Shown here in pieces: positions 1-11,640 of a DNA stretch of 64,000 nucleotides (position 1 is the first letter of the stretch; each line of letters begins with the position of its first letter). The stretch spans positions 23,666,501 through 23,730,500 of the forward strand of contig NC_080577.1 of assembly GCF_029962835.1 (NCBI RefSeq), written 5' to 3'. The notes beneath the pieces are model-generated. The model saw only the letters and a list, made by a program, of their open reading frames with translations, searched no databases and had not been told where the DNA came from. Position numbers and translations under genes: made by a program. The stretch is from Magnolia sinica (Eukaryota; Streptophyta; Magnoliopsida; Magnoliales; Magnoliaceae).

Positions 1-246
1 CCTCGCACCGAACGCTGGCCCACAACTCCCAACCAGGGTATCGCCTCGGCGCGCAAGTCGCGGCATCGAAACCGCGGCGACGACGCGGTCGCTAAGGTAT
101 AAGCCCTGAGTTGAATCGACTCGGATTGTCGGCACGAGAATCCAGGTCGTGCGCAAATACCGGTTAAGGGTCGAAGGTTGCCGGAATTCGACCGGGAAGA
201 CCGCGGAAGCCTATGGAACGGTACGGTTTAGGATATGGGGCTTACA
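1..246. mobile_element. Terminal part of an LTR (probably Ty3/Gypsy), cut by window edge
   Basis: This GC-rich stretch ends in GGGGCTTACA, and the sequence turns sharply AT-rich at 247. It resembles the last 240 bases of the large LTR-like element ending at 38,531: both share GGTATAAG, GGAATTCGACCGGGA and AAGCCTAT in the same order. They are related but clearly diverged subfamilies. The five bases after it (tataa, 247-251) also occur at 28,469-28,473 in the uninterrupted AT-rich copy, so 28,474 marks the empty site. The rest of the element lies outside the window. Family assignment rests on the TG...CA ends and general look only. Confidence 0.6.
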
Positions 247-1457
247 TATAACATATCATTTCACCTTTTAAAATTTTATATAGCGTTTGGATATATATTA
301 TCTATCTAATGATTATGTTACATTTTAGATTTGCTAGATTAATCTATTTGTATTATTAAGATATTTTATTTACCATTCATATATGATGGTATAATAATAA
401 TTTAGCTGGTGAATGATGAGCAAGCACTCGTCTTACCATTGTCTAGGTGTATAACATATACACCTACATATGTAATAAATATTACAGGAAACATAATCTA
501 TCCTTATAAATTACTCTCATCTGATTACACCTTTTAATATTGAATCAATTATAATTATCAAATAAAGTATAGATCATCAAAATATACCCGGATAACCATA
601 TTTTAATATTATATCACTTTACTATAACTGATCATTAATATAATATACCTATTTACATAGACTTCATAATTAAAAGTAGTGGTATTTCACTTGCGCCGCT
701 TAATATCAGCTAAACCTGTCATATAGTGAATAAGTACTTAAGCCCATAATAATAATAATTATTATTATCAAATATAGTGAGCTGGTTCATATATCTCTTG
801 AATGTAATAGTGAATTATCATTGTTTAGAACTATCACCTTATTTTTTAACTACATTTATATTGGTTTGTTTATATTTCTCATAATAATGTAAATTTTGAT
901 GATTTATACTTTATTTGATATAATGTATTCCAAGTTATGCTAATACATCAATATCTAGACTGAATTGATTACATATAGTAATACATATTATTTTCTAATT
1001 ATAACATTAAGTAATATAAGATGAACAGGTTTCTATAATTAGTATGTGATATGGTATATAATTTACCATAGATTGTCCACGTGAATATTAACCAAATTTC
1101 TGCACATGAATGAATACAACTACCGAGAACATCTTATATTATTATTTGTCAATAACTTGTCCCATTGTATTACTATATGTAATCAATTTATAGTCAAATA
1201 TAATTATCAAAATGTGTGTTTCTGTTATATATCACTTTGTTAGTATTATCCAAACTAAATGCATATCATCCACCCTAGTGTTCAAGAAATTGATGTAATG
1301 TGGCTATTAAAGTAGATTATATCATGCGCTAATCAAACCAACAAAACTTTTATTATGAATTTAAATAAAATTCTTTAACCGTCCATTCATAGTCATCATG
1401 TTATTACTTATTATAATATAGTTGAGGATAAAAAAATGCAAGTGTAATTTTCTTTAC
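247..1457. repeat. AT-rich hairpin-dense repeat, copy 1
   Basis: No gene is seen here. The stretch matches 28,474-29,663 over its whole length with scattered substitutions, so it is a dispersed or duplicated repeat. It carries short perfect hairpins such as TAGGTGTATA...TATACACCTA near 444-466 and CCATTCATATATGATGG near 375. The left end is interrupted by the LTR ending at 246. The right end joins directly to the foldback arm upstream of TOM9 copy A. In copy 2 another 0.9 kb lies between the matching points, so block A has a deletion there or copy 2 an insertion. Confidence 0.6.
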
Positions 1458-1459
1458 AG

Positions 1460-1549
1460 TTTAAGAATAGTTTACTAAAGGTCTATAAAAACGGATGGAC
1501 GACGTGGATAAAACAAATACATCACGATGGGCTCCATAGAGAATCCACA
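1460..1549. repeat. Right arm only of the TOM9-upstream foldback element
   Basis: The sequence from tttaagaatagtttac to agagaatccaca matches the right arm of the complete foldback elements at 23,910-24,240, 30,317-30,647 and 41,860-42,190. The left arm and loop are missing; the AT-rich repeat is joined here instead. Confidence 0.65.
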
Positions 1550-1658
1550 TGACACTATTGCGTGGTAAGCACCTCACCCTACAATCTGCATCCCGATTCC
1601 CCTAATTTCCCTAACCTGCTCGAGCCGCCTCTCTCGCCCTGCTCTCTCTCTCTCTCTC

Positions 1659-1982
1659 ATGGCGTCTTAGAGCAGAAGACTTTCGCTGTCTCTGCCCGGG
1701 TCGAGCAGGAGCAACAGCAATGATGAAATCCTAGCTAGGGTTTCAAACTCTATATCCTAATCTCTAATCGTCCATCAAGGCAAGAGGGTCGCATCCGACG
1801 CTACCTTCGCCGCTAAGAAGCTCCTGAAGAGCACTGGAAAAGCTACTTGGATCGCTAGGAACACATTCCTCGTCCTTGTCGTCCCTCTGATTATTGAAAT
1901 GGACCGAGAGTAGCAGATAAACGAGCTCGAGTTTCAGCAAGCCAGCTTGCTTGGCACGTCCCCCATCATTACCCCTAAATGA
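1659..1982 (+). pseudogene. TOM9-2 (TOM22-type import receptor) pseudogene, copy A
   Basis: This copy has the same 324-base length and the same start (after a CT tract) and end (TGA) as the intact copy at 42,864-43,187, with no frameshift. It holds three nonsense codons: codon 4 (TAG), codon 34 (TAA) and codon 85 (TAG). The membrane segment and flanking residues are otherwise recognisable ([15 protein letters not shown], then [15 protein letters not shown]). The stop at codon 4 alone would prevent a normal product. Codons 4 and 34 are also dead in copy D, so A and D descend from one already disabled copy. The upstream foldback element is reduced to its right arm. Confidence 0.9.
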
Positions 1983-3967
1983 TCATCATCACCCACCACC
2001 GTCAAATTCAATCCCTTTAAAAAAAAAATTAATTCTCTACAGTTTGGTTTGAAGATCCTTTCTCCCATTTCGTTTCTGTTCCAGTGATTTTATTATTATT
2101 TTTTTTGTTATTTTTAAGGCCCCGTTAATCTGGTTAGGGTTTCGGCCGCATTAGCATTGGGCGTGCTCAGGTTAGGTTTTTTGTTGCGATTGGTCTATGA
2201 TGAAATTTGATAGTTTACAAATGTTTCTTTTGTCGAGATTAAGGATTTTTCATGATCGATGGCATTTTGAGTTAGATATGTGGTGTTTGTTGGATTTTCA
2301 TCTTTGTGATTGTGTGAATCTTGCAATAAATGCTTGTTCGGGTTCGTTTGGATGTGTGCTATCAAACGAAAATGCAATTGATAGTCTGATTGAATGGAAA
2401 TAACCAAATTGTGATTTCCTTCCGTGTCATTTATGTTGAGACAGTGTTTGGATGCATGAATGGGTTGAATTATGAATGTTTAATTTTAAAATAATAATAA
2501 TAATAATAATGATACAAATTGATGATACTTCTCAATATTCGTAGCGAGGAAGTATCCGGGCAAGTTACAGTTTTACGGTTATTTCAAGTTTGATTTGGAA
2601 GTCTGCGATTGCAATTCAGAGCCTACACTCTCAATATGAATGCCAAGGACACTGCATTTTTCCCTTTGTTAGACTAGTAATCACAATTCTATTAGGTAGT
2701 GCATCCAAACGCACTTGAGAGTCTCAGATCCAATTTGCAATTGTGTTGCTTTCAAGTTGGAATGAGGGAGCACTATTAATTTTTGTCATTCTATTCGTTA
2801 AACTGAATACTCACAATTCAAATTCATTTGTGCATCCAAATGGAGCCTAAGTAATTAGGATGCCAATGTGTGTGGGATATGGAATTTACAGTTAGTGTAG
2901 GAGATAATATGATGGATCCGCATTAATGTTCTAAAACCTGGACTAGATTTCCACCTATTTTTATGGGCAGTGTGGTCTAACATATGCATGTTGAGTAGTG
3001 GTTGGTAGTGTTTTTGTTGGTCTTGAATAAATTTGGAAATGGGTTCGAAGTCGCATTCCCCATTTAAAATTTAGAGACGCGTGATTGAACTAGCTTATCC
3101 AACCGAGAGAAATGCCTGGCCTAGATATTTTGATGAGTTGGATCGAGCCGTTTCATTTCTTCCCCAAAAGGGGTGACCTAACCCGTTATAGTGAGGAGTC
3201 TTAGGGTCTTGCACATCAGCAAATGTGTAATTTACTATTGTGCAGGATTCCCTAAATGTGGATCCCATGGTTATTGGATCATAGCTTTTGATCCAAGGGC
3301 CAGTCCATGGGGATGCCCTGGGAATCTCCCAGCCTGGGAAGTTGAGATGGCCCTACAATCTAATTACACCATCTCTCTTCTATATGAATTGTTCTAAGCA
3401 CAGTTGCTGTGAAACCTGTTTTTTGTTTATTATGAATACCTATGTTGTTCACATCCTCCATGAATGGGGGACTCCCAAGAGATCTCCCAGGTTGGGAGAT
3501 CGAAAGCTTTTGATTGGTGGCCCTACAGATATAATTGCACAATCTGTCTTAAAAAATGAATTAGTTCTAAGTGTGGTTGCTGGGAAACCTGTTTTCTGTT
3601 GCGAATATCTGTGTCTCACATCTTCTTTCTAACATTTGTTTCATGCATCTGTATAATTAATACAACAAATGCTGTTTGATAGATGTCTTTCACTTCAGTT
3701 TCTTGCATCTTTTCTGCATCTGTTCCTTACCTTGGACACTATTTAATTTAATTTATTTAAAAAAAAAAAAAAAAGGGTAACAAAGAATTTTTTGAACAAG
3801 CACCGAGCTAGTGCAAAAATTACAGAAAATGCAAGAAACTTAAATTACAATCATTGAGGGACTTAATACATGAAGCCCATTCCAAAACAAAAGATTTAGC
3901 CCTAAAAGACACCTTCGCATCCTTGCTAGAGATACTCCAAAAACATCTGTTGTTCTTTCTCCCCAGA
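1983..3967. other. TOM9 downstream flank, no gene; contains MITE-like inverted repeat
   Basis: No coding sequence is recognised. The TOM9 3' flank (T-rich, then ggttagggttt) is conserved in copies A, B and D. A probable MITE spans about 2,341-2,848: its left end ggttcgtttggatgtg pairs with the right end catccaaatggagcc, and a second inner pair lies near 2,445 and 2,700. A short imperfect inverted pair (gggaatctcccagcctggga and actcccaagagatctcccag) lies around 3,320-3,500. An A-tract is at 3,758-3,775. Confidence 0.45.
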
Positions 3968-3975
3968 TCGCCCAC

Positions 3976-4719
3976 TAGGGTTGAAAGTCTGGCGAGTTTT
4001 ACCCGACCAACCCGACATTGGGTTGGGCTCGGGCATGATGTATCGGGTTCAGTCTCACGCTTGGGCTATACAAACACCACATTGGGTTGAAAGTCTGGCG
4101 GGTTCAACATGACCAACCCGACATTGGGTTGGGCTCGGGCATGATATATCGGGTTCAGTCTCACGCTTGGGCTATACAAACACCAACCCGATAAAACTTG
4201 GGTCGGGCTTAGGTTGAGGTCTTAGGTTGCCCGACCCAACCCAAACCTAATCAATATATAAGTTACTTATAAATTATAATTGAGTGTGGATTGTCTATGT
4301 TGAAGGCACATGAAATTCCAGTCCTGTCGGGTCTCATTGGTCCACGTCATTTTCGATGACTCGAGCCAACAAGATACACTGGATTTCTCTCTCCCAAATA
4401 AATTTTGTGCTACACAACACGACTTTTAGAGTAGTTATCCTATATTTTAGCTTGTTTGTTTAGAAAAAATTAAGTTCTTTTCGATAAATAACTACATATA
4501 TAATTAATAAAATCATAGGTACAAAATATAAGACGTGTATTGAACTATAATAGAGTAATGTAATAACAAAAATATTAGCATGTATCCACCCAACCAACCC
4601 GATCGAGCCCGCTTGGGTTGAGAATTCCCAACGTGAGGTTGGGATGGGTTGGGTTAGGGTTGAGGTATAGGAACCTTGTGTTGGGCTAGGGTTGAGCACC
4701 GACCCGACTTTCAGCCCTA
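3976..4719. mobile_element. hAT-like non-autonomous element (MITE), copy A
   Basis: The ends are imperfect inverted repeats: TAGGGTTGAAAGTCTGG at the left and GACTTTCAGCCCTA at the right. Flanking 8-bp target duplications are TCGCCCAC (3,968-3,975) and TCACCCAC (4,720-4,727), with one mismatch; 8 bp is the hAT signature. Subterminal regions are rich in accaacccga/gggttggg motifs and the centre is AT-rich with no coding capacity. Compared with the block-B copy, this one carries an extra tandem copy of about 105 bp near its left end (the unit beginning ttgaaagtctggcg occurs at 3,981 and again at 4,086). Confidence 0.8.
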
Positions 4720-4727
4720 TCACCCAC

Positions 4728-6973
4728 TGGATAGCTAGAATGGTTAGTCTCGAAAGAGCAGTCTTCCGCCTTCATATTCTCACACCATGCAAACTTGAGA
4801 GTAAAATCTCATCAGATTCAGGGAAAGGAGATAATAAACTGACACCATAGCTTCAAAGCGAATTTACAATGTTTCCCTCAGTGATGAGGAATACTATTTC
4901 CAGACACCTTTTCTGCACCAAACACAAACACCCTATGCATGAGAAGGCATGGGATCTAGGATGTTCATAGGTTCCGCAGTGAATGCTCATTAACCAAAAA
5001 TCTGTTGGGTTTTCCTATCAGGTGGGTCACACATACATAGAAAATTGATAACCATCAGTCTAAATTTAGTGTTCATGTGTTGCACCTGATGCGCAAGACA
5101 ACCTATTTCTTAGGATGGAACATGTTCTGAGGAGAGTGATGAAACATCATCGATGGTCCTGCGTATGAGCTGCCATGCTATGTGGTATTTTGTGTTTTGG
5201 CATTTTTGCCCCACTCCCTTCGAGCTGACAGTTGAGAGAATCCACAAATGGCATTCCCCTCTCTTCACGATTATACTTCCCCACTAATTCATTACAGTGA
5301 TCCGACATTATTTTGTTCTGAATGTCTCAGCAATGCTCAGGACAACATCATCTTGTCTACAGTTGGGAGTGATGTCATGGGCTTGGGTGTGTCTTGTACT
5401 TGAACTTTCAAGCATCATCGTACCAGGTACCAGCAACCATCTCATCATGCAGGTCTTTGTGCATGCAGGAAGTTGAGTCTAATCTGTTTTGTTTTGAATG
5501 GGAGACTAATACTAACATAAGCAGACTAAAAAAAAGGTACATGTTTTAGGACCCATTTGGATGTACTTCCAGAAAAGGGGTTTCTAGCAAAGGGGTTTTC
5601 AAGCCCTTTCTTTTCAGATGAGATTGGAGATTGGTTTTTAGCGAGCGGGCTTTTTAGTGATTAGGGGATCAGATGGGGGTTTGCAAATTACATCTAAATG
5701 CAGCATGACACCGTGGCTTGGCTCAAAATGGGCCCCCAAGTAACATAGATCCCATCATATGGGTATTATAGGTATGTGCCCTAATACAATATCTCAATAG
5801 GCAGGAATGTGATTGTTCAGTGTTTCAAATGATGAGGCTGTCTTACGTCACCTGCGACCTATGCTTGATCTTCAGTTGCCAATTACTAACCCTAAGATGA
5901 AACAGGTCATTTGAGACCCATCGTGGCTTGGGCAAACACCTTGGGTTGTTGGTTTGCTCTTCACATACACGAGTTTGGTTCCCCTCCTTGTGGATTGTAG
6001 ATTACCTAATGCACATGGATGGCGGGTGATTGTGTGTATTCTCAGGGAATAGTCCCCTCTTAAAAGGGGGTGAATAGTCCCCCCTCAAAAGGGGGTGATT
6101 GTGTGTATTCGCTGGGAATAATCCCCCCTCAAAAGGGGGCGGAGGCACCTGGTCATCTTAAAAAAACAAAACAGGTAATTTGAGATTAACCTGCTTTTAA
6201 GCTTGAGATTCAATTACTAACCATAAAGTAAAATCCATGCCTTTGCGAAACTAAAGAGATGCATTCCCAAGGGAAAAATACAAAAATACACTCGTTTAGT
6301 TTTTTTTCCTTCAAAAGGTAACGAAGTTGAGAATTGTGTAGTCCACGAGGAATGAATATTACATCTAATCCGTCCAAAATATGAAAAACACCGTGATGTT
6401 CACACCACCCAAAAATCTGGCCGATTGATCGAATCACAAGATGGGGGTACACATGAAGTTAAAAATGTTTTTTGAGCTGTATATATTACCTTTTATGGTT
6501 TTCCCATAAGTTTGAAAGTTCTTGCGCTTTGGGTTATCATGGTACGGTGCATCTGTTGTGCAGGTTGGATATCTGACATATACCTTGTGGGCCCCACAAT
6601 TCTCAATTCACTAATTCTTAAAGAAAAAAACTAATATGTGGTGTTTAAGTAATTTCTCTCCTCAATGAGCATTGCTCAGTAATTTCGTTTCCTGCAGGAA
6701 GGGTCTCAAAGCATATTAAGTTATGGTGCTCCGGTAGATTGATCTAAACCGTCCATAGGTCTAGAACACATTTCAAGGGCCACCATGCAGAGGTGAGACT
6801 GATCTGATGATCAAATCCATCCTAGATTCAGCCTTATTTTTTTGCAGCCATCCTTTTTCCAACCTGTAGATGGGATGGTCATGATTGCCTAATAGAAGTG
6901 AATATCTAGAATCATTTATAGTCCATGATGGGAAAATAGACCGATCAAATCGTTGGTTAGACACACACACACA

Positions 6974-7021
<48 letters not shown>

Positions 7022-9649
7022 CACACACAATTGATCTTGACCGTCTGTATTTCAGGCCATTGATTAGATAGTTAATACCTTCTTATAAATGTGATATTTG
7101 CATGATCGCACACGCAACGCGTGCTGGACCTAATGGACAGTGCCCCAATTCAACTGGGACCAATAGTACTCAAGCATCTCTAGACAATATTTATATTCTT
7201 TTAAATAAAAATCTATCTTTTTTTTTTATTATTATTTTCACACACCCACCCACACCACATGCACTCAACCCCATGATCTCAGGTTGATACAATCTGTCTA
7301 CTAGCCCCACTCACATAAGAATATACCTACCTTCGTTTTACTTTATAAGCTCTACGCGGTGGCCCACGGTCTCTATTGGGACACCAACTAAGAAATGAGT
7401 CAGATTCAAAACTCAAGTGGGCCACACAATAGAAACGTGGACTTCCATGTATTTACCGCATAAGCTCTGTACGGCCCACCGTCTCTGTTGAAGATCCACT
7501 CTGTTCATCAGTTTCGCTACCTGATGTTAGAATATGAAGTAAAAAAAGAAAAAAGAAAAAAGAGTCAAATCCAAAACTCAAGTGGGCCACGCGATAGAAA
7601 ACAGTGAAGATGAAAAGGCTCTAAACCTTCCAGTATTCCACCGTGATGTATATATGCCCACCAAACCATTCGGATGGTTATCGACACATGAATGAACTGA
7701 AAATACAAATTTACCCTCATCTATAATTTATGTGGTCCCCACTTGTGTCTTTGATCTGCATCTGTTGTGCAGGTTGGATATCTGACACGACTCACTCGGG
7801 ATGAGTCACTCACTCCCCTAGTCAGAAGTTAAGAGAGCATGGGACTCAACCAATGCACCAGTTACTCTCTATTTCCGAGACAAACAGATTGGAGACTAAA
7901 ATCAAAGATCAAGAATTCTCTCGACCACCAATATTGCGCTATGTTCAAACAACTAGTGAAAGGAAAATATGCCAATTCATACAGATAAGTTCTTTTTGCC
8001 CCATGACAATAGATGTGAGTCCACGGACTTAAGAATTTATTCTTTCACCAATACTTAGTGAACAAAGATACACATAAATTAAATAAGGCAGAATGTTGCC
8101 GATTTTACTAGATATTATGAAATAATGTTTATTACAATTGATAACTTGCGAGACGATAAAATGAATAAACAAAATAAAAAGGAATAAATACTTGATGTGT
8201 TGGACATGGGTTTGTAGGGCTCACTTATTGGCTTGTCCCTTAGACAATGCAAATCATAGATCATAATCCGGGACTATCCTTACCGTAGCATCAGAGGGGT
8301 GATTAGACCCACCTGCTCCTGTATTAGTTAGGCGGGCTGCTGGACTTGTGCCGTGTATCATCGCCTTTTGCAAAGGTCCCATATCATGTAGGCTGTTGGA
8401 TTCTGCAGGCCCACTCTTTTGCACTGACTTTCAATACACATATTAGAACAGGCGAATCGAAGTAGGTGCGACCAACCAAATCGAAACTTAGATGATCATG
8501 ATATACAACTTATGGTTGCTTTATTCGATAGCCTTGTGCCATCAGTTCCCTCAGCCTATATTAATGATGCAAGCCTAAAAATAAGATAGATCTAAGATTG
8601 AACTGGGCCACACCACAGGAAACAGTGAGGATGAAAACACCCACCTTTCAAACCTTCTTAGTGCTCACCGTGACGTTTAAATGCCATTTAACCAGTTCAT
8701 AAGGTGATTCCCACTAAGATGAAGGAAAAAAACAGGAAATGCAACCTGATCCAAAACTTTTGTGGGGCCACAAGAAGGTTTCAATGATGGATTCTCAATT
8801 CCCACTGTCTCTTGTTGTGTGGCGCACTTGAGTCTTGGATTTGACATATAAAAGATGTTTTTTCAGGCGTTGTTTTTCTGGGGTCATTGACAGTTTTATT
8901 TTTGCAGAATGAAAGATGTGAAGCTCTATTGAATATTAGCCATGGATGTTTTGTGTCAAAAATTTCTTGCTTTGGTGTCCGAATCGGGTCTTGAATGTTA
9001 TAGTCTGGTTATGTTAGGGGCCTTTTTTTATCTACTCCAAATTGCAGGTGGTTTGAATATTTTGCAAAAACTAAAGGCTTTCTGTTATACTGGGCAATCG
9101 GGTATTGATATGGGATGGAAAGAATTTTAAAAATAGCACCCAATGCAATGTCGTTTTTTATTCTACTTGTCTCAAACACAGCTTTTAAGAAAACTATCCA
9201 TTAAACTGAATTGCAATTTGGGTTACATCCAAACAAGCCTTGTGCATCTTAGGTCGGCCATGCTGTAAAATTCGCATGGTGCAAATATGGAGCTGGTCCA
9301 CTCAGCAGCTAAGCCACACTAAAAATCAACGGATAGAAAATGATCTAACTCAACTGACAGCTGTGGCCTACCTAATGAGCACATCCAAGTCAATACTAAG
9401 AACTAATAAAGATCAAATATCAAACCATCAAGTATCACGCTGTTATCTAACAATACAAGACTAGCAACTACCACTCCCGGTGAGACCTAGGTTAGTTTCA
9501 ATTACCTCACCTTTAGAAAAAAATAAATAAATAAATAAATCTCTGATCATGTAATGTATAAGGATCCAACCCATTTAATGTTTCAACCAGTGATCTTTCC
9601 AAAGGTTACGTTTAATTTTTAGTGCACTTATTTGTATACCTTGTTTGTC
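4728..9649. other. Intergenic stretch with repeat debris, no supported gene
   Basis: No complete gene is visible. Contents: a SINE-like or retroposed segment at about 5,925-6,165 with a threefold aatagtcccccctcaaaaggggg motif; a diverged dispersed repeat at about 6,700-7,170 (also seen at 19,280-19,680 and in block B); a mixed CA/CT microsatellite at 6,961-7,030; and foldback-type fragments (gtgggccac...) at 7,400-7,700 and 8,600-8,860. A filler-type deletion junction lies at 7,760-7,790. The small open frame at 8,942-9,130 is conserved in block B (51,319-51,507), but so is everything around it, so I do not call it a gene. Confidence 0.5.
6961..7030. repeat. Compound (CA)n/(CT)n microsatellite
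   Basis: About 16 bases of CA repeats are followed by about 42 bases of CT repeats and a short CA tail. The block-B equivalent near 48,051-48,070 is much shorter, so the array expanded in A or contracted in B. Confidence 0.9.
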
Positions 9650-11180
9650 AATCACGTGCATCGGTGTGTTAGGGAGTCGGTTGAGCTCTTGGAAGCTGAA
9701 GACTAAAGATACATTAAGACTGGGGCATCAGAGATGAAAGAACAGGTATATGAGGTGCCATGGTGATCCTAACCCTTTAGATTCAAAACAACCCAAACCG
9801 TTATAGGTAAATCTTGTTGATCATCCCTAAGCCTTATAATCAAAATTGGAATATGATAAATAAGATTAAAAGAGGTGCAAAGCTTTTGTAAACCAAACTA
9901 CTAAAAATAAAAGAGTTTCAAGGATTATCGATCGATACGTGACCGATCGATCAATGGACCTGCCCGATTGATCAACCTGAGCCGAAATTGTCCAGCAAGT
10001 TTCTGTTTGGAAATCATTTCGGTCGATCAATCGATATACCAGTCTGATCGATCAAAGGAGCCCCAAATCATCCAGTAAGTTTTTTAAAAAAATTTAGAAT
10101 TATAGTGATCGATAGATGCATCGCCCGATCGATCTACGAGAAGTTCGATTGATCGAAGGCTTGGATCGATTGATTGAACCAACCATTTTCTTCCAATTTT
10201 TTTACCGTTAAAATTTGGTTTTTTTATAAATGGCATACGAACCTTGGACATTTTGAGGAATTTTTTGTGCAATAGAAGGCTAGATGATTCCACATTGATA
10301 TCCCACATCCTAACCTCTAATCCCATGAGTTTCAAGTCATCTTCACGAGCTTTAACACTTTAATAAGGATTCCAACCTCTAATGAGAAGATGAACTTAAA
10401 TTATACAAATTTCTAGAGATTAGACTCAATCTTATAGGCATATCTTTTGTCTAAATCCTCTAGAAGATCCTTCTAGATGAATCACCTAAGATTTCAACTA
10501 TCCCATTAATGTAGGAGATTCTATCACCCTCCTATTACCTTGGTCACCTCAAATAGAGCATCACATGTAAGGTGTTTGATTTTGGAATTTAAGCAACGAC
10601 AAGCATCAACATCAACGATCGAGGGAGCAATTGAAGAGCATATTCAAGCGCGAGAGAGATTTGAAGAAGCAACTCAAGCACGACGCGTAAAAGGGTCTCA
10701 ATTTGACAAGTGTCAATTAGTGAGTTTATATACTCTCTTTCCTTATGTAGGATTGAGAGTAAGAGTTTGTATTCTTATGTAGAACCTAGGCTCTTGTGTA
10801 GGGTTGAATTCACCGGACACGGGTGCGTACATGTTAGTCTCCATGGGAGCTTCCGGCGAGAATAAACATAAGTACTTGGACCAGAACCGAGATTGTTGGT
10901 TAGTCGATAGAAAACCAACTAAAAGCCTTTTGCATGAGCATCTGGCAGGAGTGTGCGTTAGGTCCTTGTGTAAGGCTGTAAAGATTAGATATAAACAGAT
11001 TAAAAACTTCTGATAGTGAATACTGGTACGGTCAATGAGAGTGTATCCGTTGAGAGTGGAGTAGGAAAACTGAACTACTATATATGCTTATGTTTGCGAT
11101 TGTAATTTGCGTACTCTCTATTCATGCTTATGTGTTTAATTAGTTAAATCATCTGAATGTTTGAATTGGATTGTATGTTA
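9650..11180. mobile_element. Possible solo LTR or LTR fragment (Copia-like), block A copy
   Basis: The stretch has a GATCGATC-rich section (9,925-10,175), then a leader-like section ending in tatatatgcttatg, and no protein domain. The composition and order recall long plant Copia LTRs, but I cannot see clean TG...CA ends or a target duplication, so limits and family are uncertain. Block B carries the same at about 52,015-53,545, so it predates the duplication. Treat as a fossil. Confidence 0.3.
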
Positions 11181-11640
11181 GATACTTAGCTTGTAAAGCA
11201 TACACAAGTACACTATCGATTATGGACTAGTTGTTTCATTGGAATATCATGTGTAGTCTATACGAATGGACCCACTATTGTCTTGGAAGCCTAAGTGTTA
11301 TTTTCCTTGATTAGTTTAAATAAGGCAATTGCATTCTAATTGGCATAATTTTAGACAACTGACGTAATTTCAATGTTGCCCACTCGTGTTTAAAAACAAA
11401 AGAGCCAAATGATCAAAGAATTAAAATAATCCAATCCGCGAGCCTTTTACCTGTTCACTTTCCATCATATAAACAGTTGTTTGGGTCAAGAGTCAAAGGC
11501 TATAAAGTCCTGCAGAAAAGTTAACCTAAAAGTCAGATTTGATTGGACAATCTTGATCTGCTGATTTGATTAAGTGGGGCCAACCATCCCACATACCTAC
11601 AACAACACGGAGAGTGGATATCAAAGCTTTCTGTTGCCAA

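Noticed and set aside
6773-7030. Open frame with Arg-Glu repeats
   Set aside because: It is the translation of the CT microsatellite.
8942-9130. 62-residue frame conserved in block B
   Set aside because: The conservation is no higher than in the surrounding non-coding DNA of the recent duplication, and no homology is recognised.
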